NCBI GenBank assembly: GCA_038993745.2
Contig: CP160630.1
Span: forward strand, 372,001 to 436,000
Length of the DNA: 64,000 bases
Source of the DNA: Aliivibrio fischeri
GTDB taxonomy: Bacteria; Pseudomonadota; Gammaproteobacteria; Enterobacterales; Vibrionaceae
Direction of reading: 5' to 3'
Positions 36,004 to 47,030 of the stretch are shown here, one piece after another. Numbering within the stretch: position 1 is the first letter of the stretch; the number at the start of each line of letters is the position of its first letter. Position numbers and translations under genes: made by a program. Under the pieces are notes generated by a model. The model ran no database searches and was not told the origin of the DNA. It was given only the letters and a program-made list of their open reading frames with translations.

Positions 36004-39000
36004 TTACTCTTCAATCGCTTTGATTCTGAAGAACATGGCATAGAACAATGGAATCACGATTAACGTCAGGATTGTTGCAAATAACAAACCAAACATAATG
36101 GTTACTGCCATACTCTTGAAGAATGGGTCAATCAGTAATGGTGCAACCCCTAAGATAGTGGTTAATGCGCCAAGTAATACTGGTCGAGCACGACTTAAAG
36201 AGGCGTCGATAATGGCATTATATGGCAGCTTACCTTCTCTAATTTCAGCATCGGCTTGGTCTACTAATACAATGGCATTCTTCACCATCATACCAATTAA
36301 GCTTAAGAAACCTAATATCGCCATAAACTCAAATGGGGTTTGGAATATGATCAATCCAACCGTAACCCCAATGATAGCAAGTGGAGCAGTTAACCAAATT
36401 ACGAGTGGCTGACGTAGCGCATTAAACATGAAAATAACCGATAAGATCATTGCAGCAAAACCATAAGGAGCTGAAATTACTAATCCTTCATTCGCATCTT
36501 TAGACGCTTTATATTCACCATACCAAATTAACTCGTATCCTGATGGCAGCTCGATCGCTTCGATTTTTTGACGAACTTGATTAAATGCATCAGCGGTTAA
36601 TACGCCCGGAGCGGGGTCCGCTTGCACCAGAATCGTCGGCATTCTATCAATACGACGCAAAATCGCATCTTCCCAAACCACATCAGTGGATTCAACTAAT
36701 TGGCTAACAGAGATAAAACCACCAACAGCATGGCTGTATACTTCTGTGTTTTCAATTGCACGTTGGTGACTACGCTCTGTTTCTGGTGAACGTGCCACAA
36801 TCGGATAAGATCATTACCTTCACGGTAAACACCGATATTACGTCCAGATAAGGTCTGTGCAATGGCCTGGTTAATTTCTTGTGTTGTTAAGCCAAATTGT
36901 TGTGCTTTTTCTTCTGAATAACGAGGACGTAGCACAGGTACTTGTTGACGCCAATCATCTTGAACTGCAATCAATTGTGGATCATTTAGCATGATGGTTT
37001 TTGCTTGTTCCGCTAATTGACGAAGTACGGCACTGTCTGGACCTTTAAAGCCAGCTTCAATTTTTTTACCGCCCCACGACCCAGCATGAACTTCCATACT
37101 TTGATTGATGCATCTGTGTATTTTTCATCAAGCTCACTTTGTAATTCTCCCAATAATGGCGCAATGTTTTGGTAATCATCAATATCAATTAATAATTGAC
37201 CGTAACTTGGATTACGCGCCTCTGGAGAATAAGTCAGCATAAAGCGTAGACCACCGCCACCAACAAAGCTGGTGATGTTAGTAATGCCTGCTTTTTGTTT
37301 TATGTCTTGCTCAATACTTGCAATAGTTTGCTCTGTACGTTTTATATCTGAGCCTTGAGGTAAATACACATCAACAACAAATTGTGCACGTTGAGATTCG
37401 GGCATAAAACCTGGTGGAATATATTTCGCTCCGTAAATAGAGGTAAATAACACCATCAATAGTAGGCTTAGGCTAATTACTCTGTGTTTAATTACCCAAG
37501 TTAATAATTGACGATACCAACGGCTTACTCGACCAACAGGTGCTTGTGTGTCTACTGGTTTTACTTTCAAAAAGTCATAACACAGCATCGGTGTAATGGT
37601 AACGGCAAATACCCAGCTTAGTAACATAGAGTATAGGATTACCCAAAATAGCGAACCAGCATATTCCCCCATATCAGATGGAGATAAACCAATTGCACTG
37701 AATGCACAGATACCAACAACCGTACCACCAAGTAGAGGCCATTTGGTGGCATTAACCACATCAGATACGATGTCATCTCGGCTATCGTTTGGCGTGGTTT
37801 GTAAGCGAACCAAAATCCCATCAGTCACTACAATGGCGTTATCCACTAGCATCCCTAATGCGATGATTAAGGCGCCTAATGAAATGCGTTGCATCGCAAT
37901 GTCTTCAATCAACATTATGCATAAGGTTCCAGCAACGGTTAGTAGCAATACAAAGCCGATGATGATCCCTGAGCGAACGCCCATAAAGAGAAGAAGTACA
38001 ATAAATACGATCACAACCGCAGCAATCAAGTTATCGATAAAGTTTGTTACCGACGCTCGAACCGAATCTGATTGCATTGAAATAACATTGAGCTCAATGC
38101 CTAAAGGACGTTGGTTTTCTAATTCAGCAATACGTGCTTTTACGGCATCACCCATATCAACTACGTTGCCACCTGCGACATTCGAAATACCAAATCCAAC
38201 CGCTCGTTGACCATTGTAGCGAACCATCATACTTTGCGGTTCTTGATAACCACGAGTTACCGTTGCAATATCACCTAAGCGAAGTACCGCATTGTTATCT
38301 CCAAGATTGATTTGCAGATTAATGAGATCATTAAACGAGTTCACATTTGAGCTTGGAATAACAGGGATACGCATTGAATCGGTTTCAATACTTCCTGCAA
38401 CCGTTACCATGTTCTGCTTTTGCAATACTTGGTACACTTTTTCTGCTGAAACACCAAACTTAGCCATACGCTCGCCAGACATTTCAATAAAAATGGTCTC
38501 TTGGCGTTCACCTAACGTGGCTGTTTTTGCTACACCTGGAACCAATACCAGTTCTCGTCTGAGATCATCAACATAATCTTGCAGCTGTTTATCACTAAAC
38601 CCATCACCAGTAACGGCGAAGAATAGGGCGTAAACGTCTGAGAAATCATCGTTAACGATGGAGGCACCAGCACCCGGAGGTAACATACGTTGTGCATCAC
38701 CCACTTTACGGCGTAATTTGTCCCACACTTGTTGTAATGCGGCTTGACTACCTGCAAATTCAAGTTTGATCTCAACAGTCACTTCAGACATGCCTTGTTT
38801 CGATACCGACTTTATCTCTTTCACTTCTTGAAGAGATTGAACGGCACCTTCAATGATATCAGTAACTTCATCAGAGACTTCTTGTGCAGTCGCACCTGAA
38901 TAAGGGGTATTTATCACCGCTTGGCGAATAACAAATTCAGGATCTTCAAATCGTCCGAGTTTTAAGTAACTTAAATAGCCACCAAATAAAATTAACGCAA

Positions 39001-39052
39001 TAAGCACCCACACGGAGGTACGCTTAGCAATAGTGTAACGTGCGATATCCAT
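36004..39052 (-). pseudogene. RND-family efflux pump inner-membrane protein, two frameshifts
   Basis: This is a proton-driven RND exporter of about 1,017 residues that would pump drugs or other toxic compounds together with the adaptor upstream. The N-terminal helix and first periplasmic domain run from 39052 (MDIARYTIAKRTSVWVL; EDPEFVIRQAVINTPYSGA). The transmembrane proton-relay motif is GMLVDNAIVVTDG. The frame breaks in the CCCC run at 37072-37075, where one more base restores GRGGGKKIEAGFKGPDS. It breaks again at the GG at 36803-36804, where one more base restores NDLIPIVARSPETERS. The last part carries VKNAIVLVDQADAEI and RARPVLLGALTTILG. Both breaks are single missing bases in runs of G/C. 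No outer-membrane channel gene is adjacent. Confidence 0.88.
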
Positions 39053-39055
39053 TTG

Positions 39056-40168
39056 TTATTTCTCAACCTGTGAAGAAAGTGTGTCGGTATATGGTCTCAC
39101 TTCCATGCCTTCTTTTAAGCTAGAAGCTCCTGCAGTAATAATACGCTCACCAGTATGCAAACCATCATTAATGACAATTCGATTTGATACTAAGGTACCT
39201 GCGCTAATAATGCGTTTTTGAACTTTATTCTCTTGAGTTACAACCCATACAAATTGACCACCTTGGTTGTCCGGTACAACCGCTGTTAATGGTACAGTAA
39301 TGAGTAATGACGCTTGATCTTGTTTATCTGAATAAACAGGTACGACTTTAACGGTCATGCCTGGAAGTACATTGAAGCCACGAAGATCTTCAAATGTAAG
39401 AACCACAGGGTAAGTTTGTGTAATTGGATCCGCTTGCGTTCCATAAGTGCTAAGCACAAGAGGGAAGGTTTCATTACGAAGTGCACTGATTTGAGCCAGT
39501 GCTTTCGAGCCTTTTAAATCCCCTAACATTACGCTATCAGGAATATTGATGAGTACTTCTAAATCATCAACATTATGAACCGTTAATACTGGACTATTCG
39601 CTTGAATTTGGACGTGATTATCAATCATTTTTTTGCCAATTACACCATCAAATGGTGCATGCAACTGCGTATATTCAAGCTGGCGTTGTGCTTCATCTAA
39701 ACGATTTTTGGCTAGTTGATGACGAGTGGTTAAGGTATCTAAATCACTTTTTGCTATCGCTTGGCTTTTTTCATAAATGGCTTTGCCACGAGTGTATTCA
39801 GCTTTACTGTTTTTGTATTCAACACGAGCAGATTCTAGTGCTGTTTGTGCATCACGAGGATCAAGTTGAGCTAATAGTTGTCCTTTTTTAACTTGTTGAC
39901 CTTCATCAACCAACACACTGATCACACGACCGCTCATTCTAAAAGCTAAATCTGCGCGTTGTGCTGAACGAACTACGCCATTAAAACGCAGTTGTGCGTT
40001 AGCACTAGGAGATACTATCTCAGTCAGTGCTGGTCTAATTGTTGGTTGTGAGATCTCTTTAGCTACTTCATTAGTGTCACAACCAGAAATTACTATGGAG
40101 CCAACAGCAAGACTTACAGCGATGGCCGTTTTTTTAATTAACATTAATGTAGAAGTGGTAGAACGCAT
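39056..40168 (-). CDS. RND efflux periplasmic adaptor lipoprotein (membrane fusion protein)
   Basis: This 370-residue adaptor would bridge the RND pump to an outer-membrane channel. It has a signal peptide with lipobox VISGC, so it is probably lipid-anchored. A beta-barrel/lipoyl half-motif (FRMSGRVISVLVDEGQQVKKGQLLAQLD) precedes the helical hairpin (about 105-165, repeated charged residues). The second lipoyl half (LHAPFDGVIGKKMIDNH) follows, then the barrel and membrane-proximal domains. The stop is 3 bases before the pump start, so the two are one operon. An internal ATG eight codons in (MLIKKTAIAV) is an alternative start. Confidence 0.9.
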   Translation of the reverse strand: MRSTTSTLMLIKKTAIAVSLAVGSIVISGCDTNEVAKEISQPTIRPALTEIVSPSANAQLRFNGVVRSAQRADLAFRMSGRVISVLVDEGQQVKKGQLLAQLDPRDAQTALESARVEYKNSKAEYTRGKAIYEKSQAIAKSDLDTLTTRHQLAKNRLDEAQRQLEYTQLHAPFDGVIGKKMIDNHVQIQANSPVLTVHNVDDLEVLINIPDSVMLGDLKGSKALAQISALRNETFPLVLSTYGTQADPITQTYPVVLTFEDLRGFNVLPGMTVKVVPVYSDKQDQASLLITVPLTAVVPDNQGGQFVWVVTQENKVQKRIISAGTLVSNRIVINDGLHTGERIITAGASSLKEGMEVRPYTDTLSSQVEK

Positions 40169-40228
40169 TTACTCAGTCCTCATGAAAGAGCGATTAATCC
40201 AATAAATTGATTGAAGGAGTTTTACAGT

Positions 40229-40281
40229 TATAAAGTAAACTCTTGAGTTTATTTTATACGTAAAAACTATAAAGTAAACTC
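40229..40281. promoter_or_regulatory. Probable TetR operators between the efflux operon and its regulator
   Basis: TATAAAGTAAACTC occurs twice as a direct repeat, at 40229-40242 and 40268-40281. The first copy extends to the perfect inverted repeat TAAACTC-TT-GAGTTTA (40236-40251). The sites lie between the two divergent starts, as expected for a local repressor. Binding is inferred. Confidence 0.6.
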
Positions 40282-40338
40282 AAAAGTATACATTTGTTTT
40301 TGGAATGGTTAGACTAGGTCATATAGCTTGGAGGGGAC

Positions 40339-40947
40339 ATGCAAAAGAAATTGACAAGATCGCAGCAAAAACACTTAGATATCATTAACGCAGCAAAAGA
40401 AGAGTTTATTGAATTCGGCTTTTTAGCCGCGAATATGGATAGGATTACCGCGTCTGCAGAAGTGTCTAAACGAACGCTTTATCGACACTTTGAAAGTAAA
40501 GAAGTATTGTTTGAATCAGTATTGACCATTATTAATGACTCAGTGAACGAAAGTATCTCTTATCATTTTGACCCAAATAAGAGTACGGAAGAGCAGTTAA
40601 CAGAGATTGCTTATAAAGAGATTGATGTTCTTTATAATACTTATGGGATAGCTTTAGCTCGAACAATCGTGATGGAGTTTCTACGTCAACCAGAAATGGC
40701 CAAAACGCTTATCCAAAATATCTATAGTATCCGAGCTATTACCCAGTGGTTTAGAAGTGCAATTGAAGCGAAAAGACTTAAAGATGCAGATCCAAAACTA
40801 ATGACAGATGTGTATGTCAGTTTGTTTCAAGGGTTATTTTTTTGGCCTCAAGTAATGCATTTAGATCTAGAGCCTCACGGGGAAGAGCTAAGTCAAAAAA
40901 TAGAAACATTAACCAGCATTTTTATTCAAAGCTATGAAATAAAATGA
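40339..40947 (+). CDS. TetR-family regulator, divergent from the RND pump
   Basis: This 202-residue regulator has a TetR helix-turn-helix at residues 10-55 (INAAKEEFIEFGFLAANMDRITASAEVSKRTLYRHFESKEVLF, given here in parts as FGFLAANMDRIT and VSKRTLYRHFESK). A helical ligand-binding domain of AcrR/BetI-like size follows. GGAGGGGAC precedes the ATG. It is divergent from the adaptor and pump operon with matching repeats in the gap. It most likely represses the pump and itself and responds to a pump substrate. Confidence 0.88.
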   Translation: MQKKLTRSQQKHLDIINAAKEEFIEFGFLAANMDRITASAEVSKRTLYRHFESKEVLFESVLTIINDSVNESISYHFDPNKSTEEQLTEIAYKEIDVLYNTYGIALARTIVMEFLRQPEMAKTLIQNIYSIRAITQWFRSAIEAKRLKDADPKLMTDVYVSLFQGLFFWPQVMHLDLEPHGEELSQKIETLTSIFIQSYEIK

Positions 40948-41098
40948 GCTAGACCATTTGCATCACTAATGCAATTTCGCTTTATTGTTAACAAAAATTA
41001 ATGAGGCTTAGATCATAATTAATCGTGTTTTTATGCGACAAAATACCTAGGAAGATTATAGTTAATAATTATATCTACAAATAAAGTGCTAGGTTTTT

Positions 41099-43693
41099 AT
41101 GAATAATAATATGTCATTAAAGAAAAAGAGCATTCTTGCTTTAGCTTGCTATGTTTGCTTCTTAATTGCGGTTATTGGTAGTGTTACCTATTATGTTGTT
41201 GAACCTCCTATTCGTGAAAACCTTGAGAATAACCTCGATTTACGCACTCAGCTTTTAGCAAGAGAAATTGAGGACCCACTGAATCAATCTCTTTCAACGC
41301 TGCATGCTCTTGTCGGTGTTGCTGTAAGTGGTTACTCTAAAAATGTTCTTGAAGATATGATTTATTCTGTTTTTAAAGAAAGTGACGACATTATAATTAG
41401 TGGTGGGATCTGGCCTGAGCCAAATACGCTTGAGCCATCTAAGAAGCTAGCCAGTATTTTCTTCTCACGAGATGATGCAGGGAAAATTAGTCTTATAAAT
41501 GATTACAACCTTTCAAGTAACACGCCTTACCAACAAGAATCATGGTATACGTCAGTGTCTCATGAAAACAGCAGTCAGAACATTTCATGGTCAGAAGTTT
41601 ACATAGATCCTTTTACTAAACAGAAAATGATTACCGCATCACAACCTTATTTTGAAAATAATCAATTTGTTGGTGTGGCAACCATTGATATTTCATTGAA
41701 AGGATTAATAGGTGTTATTGAATCACAAGCAGAGAAGCATCAGTTAGGTATATCTATTTATGATGGGCGTACAATCATTACAGAGTATAAGTTTTCCGTT
41801 AATAAAAACATGTACGTTGTTGAACGTCTAATGAGTGAACTTAATTGGGAGTTGAAAGTTGTTAATTCCGTTCTTACTGTAGCTGATGAGACTTTTGCTC
41901 AGGTTGTCAATATTGAATTAGGTATTGTACCTATTTTGTTGGCTTGTGTGATTTTGGCTTATTACTTTATTAACCGAAGCTTAATTAATCCAATCGTCTT
42001 GATTTCACGACAAGTAAATGAAAGAGAATCAAGTGAAAAAATTGATATTAATTATAGCTATAAAGATGAAATTGGTGATTTGATATATTCATTTAATCAG
42101 AAAACAGAATATTTAGAAATTGAAAAAACAAAAGCAGAAGCGTTAGCAAAAGCCAAAAGTTCGTTTTTAGCCAATATGTCTCATGAAATACGAACACCAT
42201 TAAATGGCATTATTGGTATGTCAGATATTTTAGCAGAAACTGATTTAACACCGGTTCAGTCTGAATATGTTGAAACCATTGATACTTCATCACAAACATT
42301 GCTTTTATTAATTAATGACATTCTTGATTTATCAAAAATAGAATCTGGAAATTTAGTTATTGTCCCTCAAGAATCGAATGTTGAAGAAGTTGCCTACGAT
42401 ACTCTGACTGTCATTTTGAGCAAAGCGACGGAAAAAGGCTTGGCGTTACAAGTTGACATTGCTAATGATTTACCTGAACTCGTCATGCTTGATGAACATC
42501 GATTGCGCCAAGTACTGATGAACTTAATGTCTAATGCCGTTAAATTTACTCAGGATGGAGCCGTCATTTTATCCATTAATTATCAACAGAAAGAGAATGG
42601 AAGAGGGTTATTATTCTTTTCAATTAAAGATACGGGCATTGGAATTAGCAAAGATAAATGTGAACAGATTTTTGAACCGTTTACGCAAGAAGATAGCTCA
42701 ATAACTCGTCAGTTTGGTGGAACGGGTCTAGGGTTGGCAATATGTCGCCAGTTAGTTGAAATGCTTGGTGGTGAGTTGAAAGTTGATTCAGAAAAAGGGT
42801 TTGGAAGTAAATTTCATTTCATATTAGATGTTGAGGTGATTGAGCCAACACATAAAGGATTAGAAGAATATGCTCAGTCCTCATGTGTCATTGTGGGTAA
42901 TCATATGCTTTATGCAACTCAGCTTGAGATGGAATGTAAAAAGTTGGGAATTAATAGCAGAATCGTCCAAAAATTTGTTCCGCAGGATGATCTAATCAGT
43001 CAAAGTGATGTGGTTATTTATTGTCAAAAATCCTCTTCAGAGGCATTAAATCATGTGAGGTTAATGAATGAGTATAAGCATCGACCAGCGATTATCATTT
43101 GTAAAAAGCATCAAGATGAAAAGGTGGATTTTGAACGTACAATTGAAGGTGTCATTACTTATCCATTACTTGGTAAACGTTTTTATAAGGTAATGAAGCA
43201 AGCGTTTATTGCGAGTGGATCTTTCTCTGAAATAGAGCAAGAAAATACACAATGCGATAAATTAGAGATTGACCAAGTTATAAAAGAACCACATGAAATA
43301 GGAAATACATCAAGTGTTGAAAAAACCGTTCTTGTTGTTGAAGATAACGCCATTAATCAAAAAGTAGCGTCATTATTACTTAAAAAAGCCGGATTTTCTG
43401 TTGAAATCGCTAATAATGGGCAAGAAGCATTAGATATGGTTATGGCAAAAACGTCGTCTTATAGTTTGGTTCTTATGGATTGTATGATGCCTATAATGGA
43501 TGGATTTGCTGCGACTGAAGCGATAAGAAAGTGGGAAGAGAATCAAGAACAGAAACGTTTACCTATCATTGCGCTAACCGCAAGTGTTTTCGTTGAAGAT
43601 ATAGACAAATGCTACCAATCGGGCATGGATGATTATGTAGCAAAACCATTTAGAAAAGAGCTTATACTAGAAAAACTGGAAGCGTATACATAA
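41099..43693 (+). CDS. Hybrid sensor histidine kinase with Cache sensor and receiver domains
   Basis: This 864-residue membrane sensor kinase has an N-terminal helix (about 12-32) and a periplasmic double-Cache-type sensor (about 40-270). A second helix lies near 275-297, with a HAMP-like linker after it. The kinase core includes the phospho-accepting His in [15 protein letters not shown] near residue 361, the ATP site [17 protein letters not shown] and [10 protein letters not shown] segment of about 120 residues (about 590-705) has receiver-like strands but no acidic acceptor. A true receiver domain follows, with [12 protein letters not shown] (acceptor Asp near 794) and PIIALTAS. There is no HPt domain, so a separate phosphotransfer protein is needed. 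It has no adjacent response regulator; an orphan. The ATG at 41099 lacks a strong ribosome site. Confidence 0.92.
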   Translation: MNNNMSLKKKSILALACYVCFLIAVIGSVTYYVVEPPIRENLENNLDLRTQLLAREIEDPLNQSLSTLHALVGVAVSGYSKNVLEDMIYSVFKESDDIIISGGIWPEPNTLEPSKKLASIFFSRDDAGKISLINDYNLSSNTPYQQESWYTSVSHENSSQNISWSEVYIDPFTKQKMITASQPYFENNQFVGVATIDISLKGLIGVIESQAEKHQLGISIYDGRTIITEYKFSVNKNMYVVERLMSELNWELKVVNSVLTVADETFAQVVNIELGIVPILLACVILAYYFINRSLINPIVLISRQVNERESSEKIDINYSYKDEIGDLIYSFNQKTEYLEIEKTKAEALAKAKSSFLANMSHEIRTPLNGIIGMSDILAETDLTPVQSEYVETIDTSSQTLLLLINDILDLSKIESGNLVIVPQESNVEEVAYDTLTVILSKATEKGLALQVDIANDLPELVMLDEHRLRQVLMNLMSNAVKFTQDGAVILSINYQQKENGRGLLFFSIKDTGIGISKDKCEQIFEPFTQEDSSITRQFGGTGLGLAICRQLVEMLGGELKVDSEKGFGSKFHFILDVEVIEPTHKGLEEYAQSSCVIVGNHMLYATQLEMECKKLGINSRIVQKFVPQDDLISQSDVVIYCQKSSSEALNHVRLMNEYKHRPAIIICKKHQDEKVDFERTIEGVITYPLLGKRFYKVMKQAFIASGSFSEIEQENTQCDKLEIDQVIKEPHEIGNTSSVEKTVLVVEDNAINQKVASLLLKKAGFSVEIANNGQEALDMVMAKTSSYSLVLMDCMMPIMDGFAATEAIRKWEENQEQKRLPIIALTASVFVEDIDKCYQSGMDDYVAKPFRKELILEKLEAYT

Positions 43694-43722
43694 GTAATAA
43701 TTTATATATACGCTCATTGTTT

Positions 43723-44721
43723 CTATAGAGTATGTACTGAGTTACGTTTAATGAGTGTTGGTGTATATACTTTTTTCTCTGTTTCTGGTTTTTCATCTTT
43801 TGCTAGCAATAGCGATAACATGGCAGCTTGTGAGGCCATCTCACTAATAGGGTAGTCAATGGTTGTTAATTTAGGGTGTAGATATTTGGCAATTAGACCG
43901 TTATCGAAACCAATAATGGAAACCTGTTCTGGTACTGAAATACCTGCTTTTTCAAGAGCAGCAATAGCTCCAGCTGCCATGTAATCGTTATAACAAACAA
44001 CACCCGTAAATGATTGTTTATTTTTAATTAATTCATTCATCGCTTTTTCACCCCCTTCGTCAGTGGGTTCATCTTCACTCAATAAAGAATTATTAATGGT
44101 CAGTTCATGCTTTTCTAAGGCTTGAATAAAACCGTGCTTTCGATCAATACAATCATCAATTTGTTGATTAGAGTTAATGTAGGCTAAATGTTGGTGACCA
44201 CTTTCAATAAGGTGTTCTGTGGCAAGTCTTGACCCAAGTTGGTTATCTAGATAAATACATTTATTAGCTATTTGAGGGATATGACGATTAATAATGACTA
44301 ATCCAGGTACTTCTTGTGAAAATTGAATTAATTCCTCATCACTTAATCCTTTAGAGTGAATAATCAGAGATTCACAACGGTTGTGGATTAATAGTTCTAT
44401 GGCCTCTTTCTCAACTTCAGCATTGTGATAGCCATTACCAATTAATAAATGCTTGTTGTTGGCTCTAGCTACACCATCAACGGCTTTGATTAAAGATCCA
44501 AAAAATGGGTCAGAAACATCTGCAACTAATACCCCAATAGTATTGGTACTTTTACTGACTAAAGCACGAGCATTAGCATTAGGTCGGTAGCCGAGTTTTG
44601 TCATTGCAGCATTAACAGATTTTATGGCTGCTTTACTGGCTTTAGGTGATTTATTTACTACACGAGAAACGGTGGCAACAGATACACCAGCTTCTTTTGC
44701 TACGTCTTTAATGGTTGCCAT
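43723..44721 (-). CDS. galR: GalR-like LacI-family repressor
   Basis: This 332-residue regulator resembles GalR/GalS. The DNA-binding region MATIKDVAKEAGVSVATVSRV has the helix-turn-helix and hinge (RPNANARALVSKSTNTIGV). The effector domain has VADVSDPFFGSLIKAVD, CYNDYMAAGAIAALEKAG and IGFDNGLIAKYLHPKLTTIDYP, close to GalR proteins. Matching GalR-type palindromes lie at sglT and galE. It is not next to those genes (about 12 kb away), but its promoter carries both operator types found in the window. The name is by similarity of motifs and the operators. Confidence 0.82.
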   Translation of the reverse strand: MATIKDVAKEAGVSVATVSRVVNKSPKASKAAIKSVNAAMTKLGYRPNANARALVSKSTNTIGVLVADVSDPFFGSLIKAVDGVARANNKHLLIGNGYHNAEVEKEAIELLIHNRCESLIIHSKGLSDEELIQFSQEVPGLVIINRHIPQIANKCIYLDNQLGSRLATEHLIESGHQHLAYINSNQQIDDCIDRKHGFIQALEKHELTINNSLLSEDEPTDEGGEKAMNELIKNKQSFTGVVCYNDYMAAGAIAALEKAGISVPEQVSIIGFDNGLIAKYLHPKLTTIDYPISEMASQAAMLSLLLAKDEKPETEKKVYTPTLIKRNSVHTL

Positions 44722-44756
44722 AATGGAGCCTTAGTTATTATTAATTTGATCGAGTT

Positions 44757-44773
44757 AAAGTTTTAGTAAACTT
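44757..44773 (-). promoter_or_regulatory. EbgR-type operator upstream of the galR-like gene
   Basis: AAAGTTTTAGTAAACTT carries the TTTAGTAAA core at 44762-44770, as upstream of the ebg genes and galE. It is 41-49 bases upstream of the galR-like start and would allow cross-regulation. Confidence 0.5.
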
Positions 44774-44810
44774 TTATTTCGTTTTCAATCTTAATGCAAT
44801 AGGATTGATT

Positions 44811-44825
44811 TTGTAAACGTTATCA
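44811..44825 (-). promoter_or_regulatory. GalR-like half-perfect operator
   Basis: TTGTAAACGTTATCA matches the GalR-type palindrome TTGTAAACGTTTACA with two differences. It lies between the galR-like gene and the divergent ygjH-like gene, and may give autoregulation. Confidence 0.5.
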
Positions 44826-44845
44826 TTAATTAATTGTAAGGATAA

Positions 44846-45184
<339 letters not shown>

Positions 45185-45197
45185 TACCTTTAAAATT

Positions 45198-45227
45198 AAG
45201 TGCCATTACGAAAACATAATGGCGCTT
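45198..45227 (+). terminator. Probable terminator after the ygjH-like gene
   Basis: An 11-bp stem, AAGTGCCATTA with TAATGGCGCTT, contains one G-T pair and is followed by a short AT-rich tract. The U run is weak, so termination may be partial. Confidence 0.5.
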
Positions 45228-45443
45228 TAAAATAAAAGTCATCTTTTAAACTTCCTCTACAGCATAAAAACACAGTATTGAAATATGAAGTGAATCTTTC
45301 ATTTGTTAAATCAATTCATTCTGTTATTTAGTGTTGCATTTCACATTTTTGCTCTATTTAAGCTCTCATTGTTAACTTGTTGTTAATTTCTGGTGTATGG
45401 TTGGTTGTATTTTATACCAACACTTACAATTAAAGGGATTTTT

Positions 45444-46952
45444 ATGCAGGGTGTAGTTGATTTTTTAAATGGGATTATTTGGAGTCCATTTCTCATTTAT
45501 TTATGTTTGGGGGCTGGTCTGTTTTATTCAATTCAGACTCGGTTTGTTCAAGTTCGACATTTTAAAGAAATGTGTCGTTTATTAATTTCAAACAAAGAAT
45601 CCAGTAAAGGGATCAGTTCATTTCAAGCGTTAGCAGTATCTCTGTCTGGACGAGTGGGTACAGGTAATATCGCAGGTGTTGCGGCGGCGATTGGCTTTGG
45701 TGGCCCTGGTGCCGTATTTTGGATGTGGGTTGTTGCTTTTTTAGGGGCGGCAACGGCTTATGCGGAGTCTACGCTTGCTCAAATCTATAAAGAAGAAGAT
45801 GAAGGGCAGTTTCGTGGTGGCCCTGCTTATTATATAGAGAAAGCAATGGGGCAAAAGTGGTATGCGTGGATTTTTGCTATTGCGACTATTTTTGCTTGTG
45901 GTGTTTTACTTCCTGGCGTTCAATCAAACAGTATTGGTAATGCAGTCGAAACGGCTTTTGGATCAGGTAGTATGATTGATACTGGGTTGGGTGTATTTAG
46001 TTTTGCTAAGATCTTCACCGGTGCAGTTATCTCGATAATTCTTGGCTTCATCATTTTTGGTGGAGTGAAACGTATTGCCAACTTCACGCAAATTGTCGTC
46101 CCGTTCATGGCTCTGGCTTATATTATCTTAGCGTTTGTCATTATTCTGCTGAACATTAATGAAGTTCCAGCGATTTTTGCACTGATCATTGGTGATGCAT
46201 TTACGCCAATGGCAGGGTTTGGTGCTGCTATCGGTTGGGGTGTTAAGCGAGGTGTTTATTCAAACGAAGCGGGTCAAGGTACCGGTCCACACGCAGCTGC
46301 TGCGGCAAGTGTTGAGCATCCTGCACAACAAGGGTTAGTTCAGTCATTCTCTATTTACATTGATACCTTGTTAGTTTGTTCTGCTACTGCATTTATGATT
46401 TTAATCACTGGTGCTTACAATGTACATGGTAGTGGAGAGGGTGTTTTCTTAGTTCAAAATATCTCTGAAACCATTGGTGCAAATGGCCCTATGTTCACTC
46501 AAATGGCGATTGAAAGCACTCTCCCTGGTATCGGTAAAATCTTTATTGCTTTTGCATTATTCTTTTTCGCATTCACAACAATTTTAGCTTATTACTATAT
46601 TGCTGAAACGAACATTGCTTATATACGTCGAACATTAAAAATTGATGGAATGATGTTTGTTCTTAAAGTGGTGATCATGTCTGCGGTATTTTACGGTACG
46701 ATTAAAACGGCTAACCTTGCTTGGGCCATGGGTGACGTTGGTGTTGGGGTAATGGCTTGGTTAAATATCATTGGTATTCTGATTATTTTCTTCTTGTCAA
46801 AACCTGCATTAAAAGCGCTAAAAGATTATGAAGAACAGCAAAAACAAGGTGTAAAAAGTTTTACTTTCGACCCTGTAAAACTAGGAATTAAAGGCGCAAC
46901 TTATTGGGAACAAAAGTTAGAAAGAAACAATAAGAAATCCAGAGAAAAATAA
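45444..46952 (+). CDS. Sodium:alanine/glycine symporter (AGCS family)
   Basis: This 502-residue inner-membrane transporter takes up alanine or glycine with sodium. It has about 10 hydrophobic segments and the AGCS signatures SLSGRVGTGNIAGVAAAIGFGGPGAVFWMW (seen here as GRVGTGNIAGVAAAIGFGG) and GVYSNEAGQGTGPHAAAAA. The frame is open from 45393, but the ATG at 45444 (MQGVVDFLNG) follows AAAGGGA and leaves a normal N-terminus. It stands alone with a terminator after it. Some Vibrio homologues have a glycine riboswitch upstream; I see none here. Confidence 0.92.
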   Translation: MQGVVDFLNGIIWSPFLIYLCLGAGLFYSIQTRFVQVRHFKEMCRLLISNKESSKGISSFQALAVSLSGRVGTGNIAGVAAAIGFGGPGAVFWMWVVAFLGAATAYAESTLAQIYKEEDEGQFRGGPAYYIEKAMGQKWYAWIFAIATIFACGVLLPGVQSNSIGNAVETAFGSGSMIDTGLGVFSFAKIFTGAVISIILGFIIFGGVKRIANFTQIVVPFMALAYIILAFVIILLNINEVPAIFALIIGDAFTPMAGFGAAIGWGVKRGVYSNEAGQGTGPHAAAAASVEHPAQQGLVQSFSIYIDTLLVCSATAFMILITGAYNVHGSGEGVFLVQNISETIGANGPMFTQMAIESTLPGIGKIFIAFALFFFAFTTILAYYYIAETNIAYIRRTLKIDGMMFVLKVVIMSAVFYGTIKTANLAWAMGDVGVGVMAWLNIIGILIIFFLSKPALKALKDYEEQQKQGVKSFTFDPVKLGIKGATYWEQKLERNNKKSREK

Positions 46953-46975
46953 ATAAGATTGCTATCTAAAATAAG

Positions 46976-47006
46976 AAAAATGCCGTTAATGTAACGGCAT
47001 TTTTTA
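46976..47006 (+). terminator. Intrinsic terminator of the symporter gene
   Basis: AAAAATGCCGTT and AACGGCATTTTT form a 12-bp stem with a 5-base loop and a T run. Confidence 0.88.
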
Positions 47007-47030
47007 TATCAATTAAATATGGAGTACACC

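Noticed and set aside
37596..38210. Plus-strand open frame of 204 codons
   Set aside because: It lies wholly inside the RND pump gene on the other strand; the composition is rich in Thr/Ser/Pro as in shadow frames.
45185..45443. Possible glycine riboswitch before the alanine/glycine symporter
   Set aside because: Such riboswitches precede some Vibrio homologues, but I find none of the conserved aptamer core segments here.
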